In this document: one piece after another, positions 40,427 through 40,572 of the stretch | Layout of the letters: the number at the start of each line of letters is the position of its first letter | Numbering within the stretch: the first letter of the stretch is position 1 | Origin: DASZHJ01 sp035541215 | Lineage (GTDB): Bacteria > Pseudomonadota > Alphaproteobacteria > ATCC43930 > CGMCC-115725 | Length of the DNA: 40,572 nt | Direction of reading: 5' to 3' | Assembly (NCBI GenBank): GCA_035541215.1 | Contig: DATKNV010000063.1 | Span: 1 to 40,572 of the forward strand | Translations under genes and position numbers: made by a program | Notes under the pieces: generated by a model | Told to the model about the DNA's origin: nothing | The model's database searches: none | What the model saw: the letters and a program-made list of their open reading frames with translations, nothing else

Positions 40427-40572
40427 ATGCGAATTTCAGAACGAGATCTCGAAGCTCGGCGCAGGGCGCAATCGCTGTGGGACGCTCAAAAGAAGCAGAG
40501 CGAGAAGATGCTCGAAGAGCGCGAGAAGGTGCGTCAGGCGGATGCGGCCAAAGTGGAGCGTCTCCGCGCGCT
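40427..40572 (+). CDS. Truncated highly charged hypothetical protein (runs off window)
   Basis: ATG 40427, with GAGGAG ten bases upstream, opens a frame that stays open to the window end (48 codons). The residues are rich in Arg, Glu, Lys, Gln and Ala ('RDLEARRRAQSLWDAQKKQS', 'KMLEEREKVRQADAAKVERL') and predict one long helix or coiled coil. It lies 67 bases after rpsU and may be the next member of the cassette. Family not recognised. Confidence 0.65.
   Translation, partial: MRISERDLEARRRAQSLWDAQKKQSEKMLEEREKVRQADAAKVERLRA

Overview
The window is GC-rich and tightly packed, and reads as chromosome of an alphaproteobacterium. Pointers to that group are the block rsmB - rpe - heparinase-like - purH, a DUF1674/SDHAF4 protein beside rsmB, a PAS_5-type protein, a DUF1194 protein, homospermidine synthase, and an RpoH-type sigma factor with a recognisable RpoH box. 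I cannot fix the order or genus. No rRNA, intact tRNA, CRISPR array, transposase or phage gene was seen.

Layout. 1-5.3 kb: tail of an unknown gene, a six-cysteine secreted protein, a PAS protein, a LuxR-type regulator with a degenerate receiver, two tiny proteins, an orphan membrane histidine kinase, a lipoprotein and an SDR. 5.3-11.8 kb: minus-strand housekeeping run rsmB, rpe, heparinase II/III-like, purH, then the SDHAF4-like gene (+) and a Bax inhibitor-1 family protein (-). 11.9-17.7 kb: ybbA/ybbP-type ABC pair divergent from tesA, which is coupled to a FIST-domain gene and followed by a 2',3'-cyclic phosphodiesterase, plus a 51-residue membrane ORF. 17.9-24.6 kb: an HU protein, a trans-aconitate methyltransferase-like gene, EVE and Rieske proteins overlapping by GTGA, a DUF1194 protein, homospermidine synthase, an NAD(P)-binding protein and an OmpA-domain protein. 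24.7-30.8 kb: exporter locus (MsbA-like ABC half-transporter, HlyD-type adaptor, MacB-like ATPase, two FtsX-like permeases). 30.9-35.4 kb: probable catabolic operon of two SDRs, an MHS-type transporter, a NodB-fold deacetylase and a beta-carbonic anhydrase. 35.5-37.6 kb: a YkgJ-type CxxCxxCC pseudogene and an acyl-CoA-synthetase-like gene.

The most interesting part is 38.2-40.6 kb, a stress cassette of cspA, a C-terminally extended IF-1 paralogue, an RpoH-family sigma factor, a possible coupled small ORF, rpsU (S21) and a truncated basic ORF. A good match to a sigma-32 promoter lies upstream of cspA. A 13-codon mini-ORF joins infA to rpoH through two ATGA stop/start overlaps. I infer a heat/cold-responsive, possibly self-activating module that changes both transcription (sigma factor) and translation initiation (IF-1, S21, Csp).
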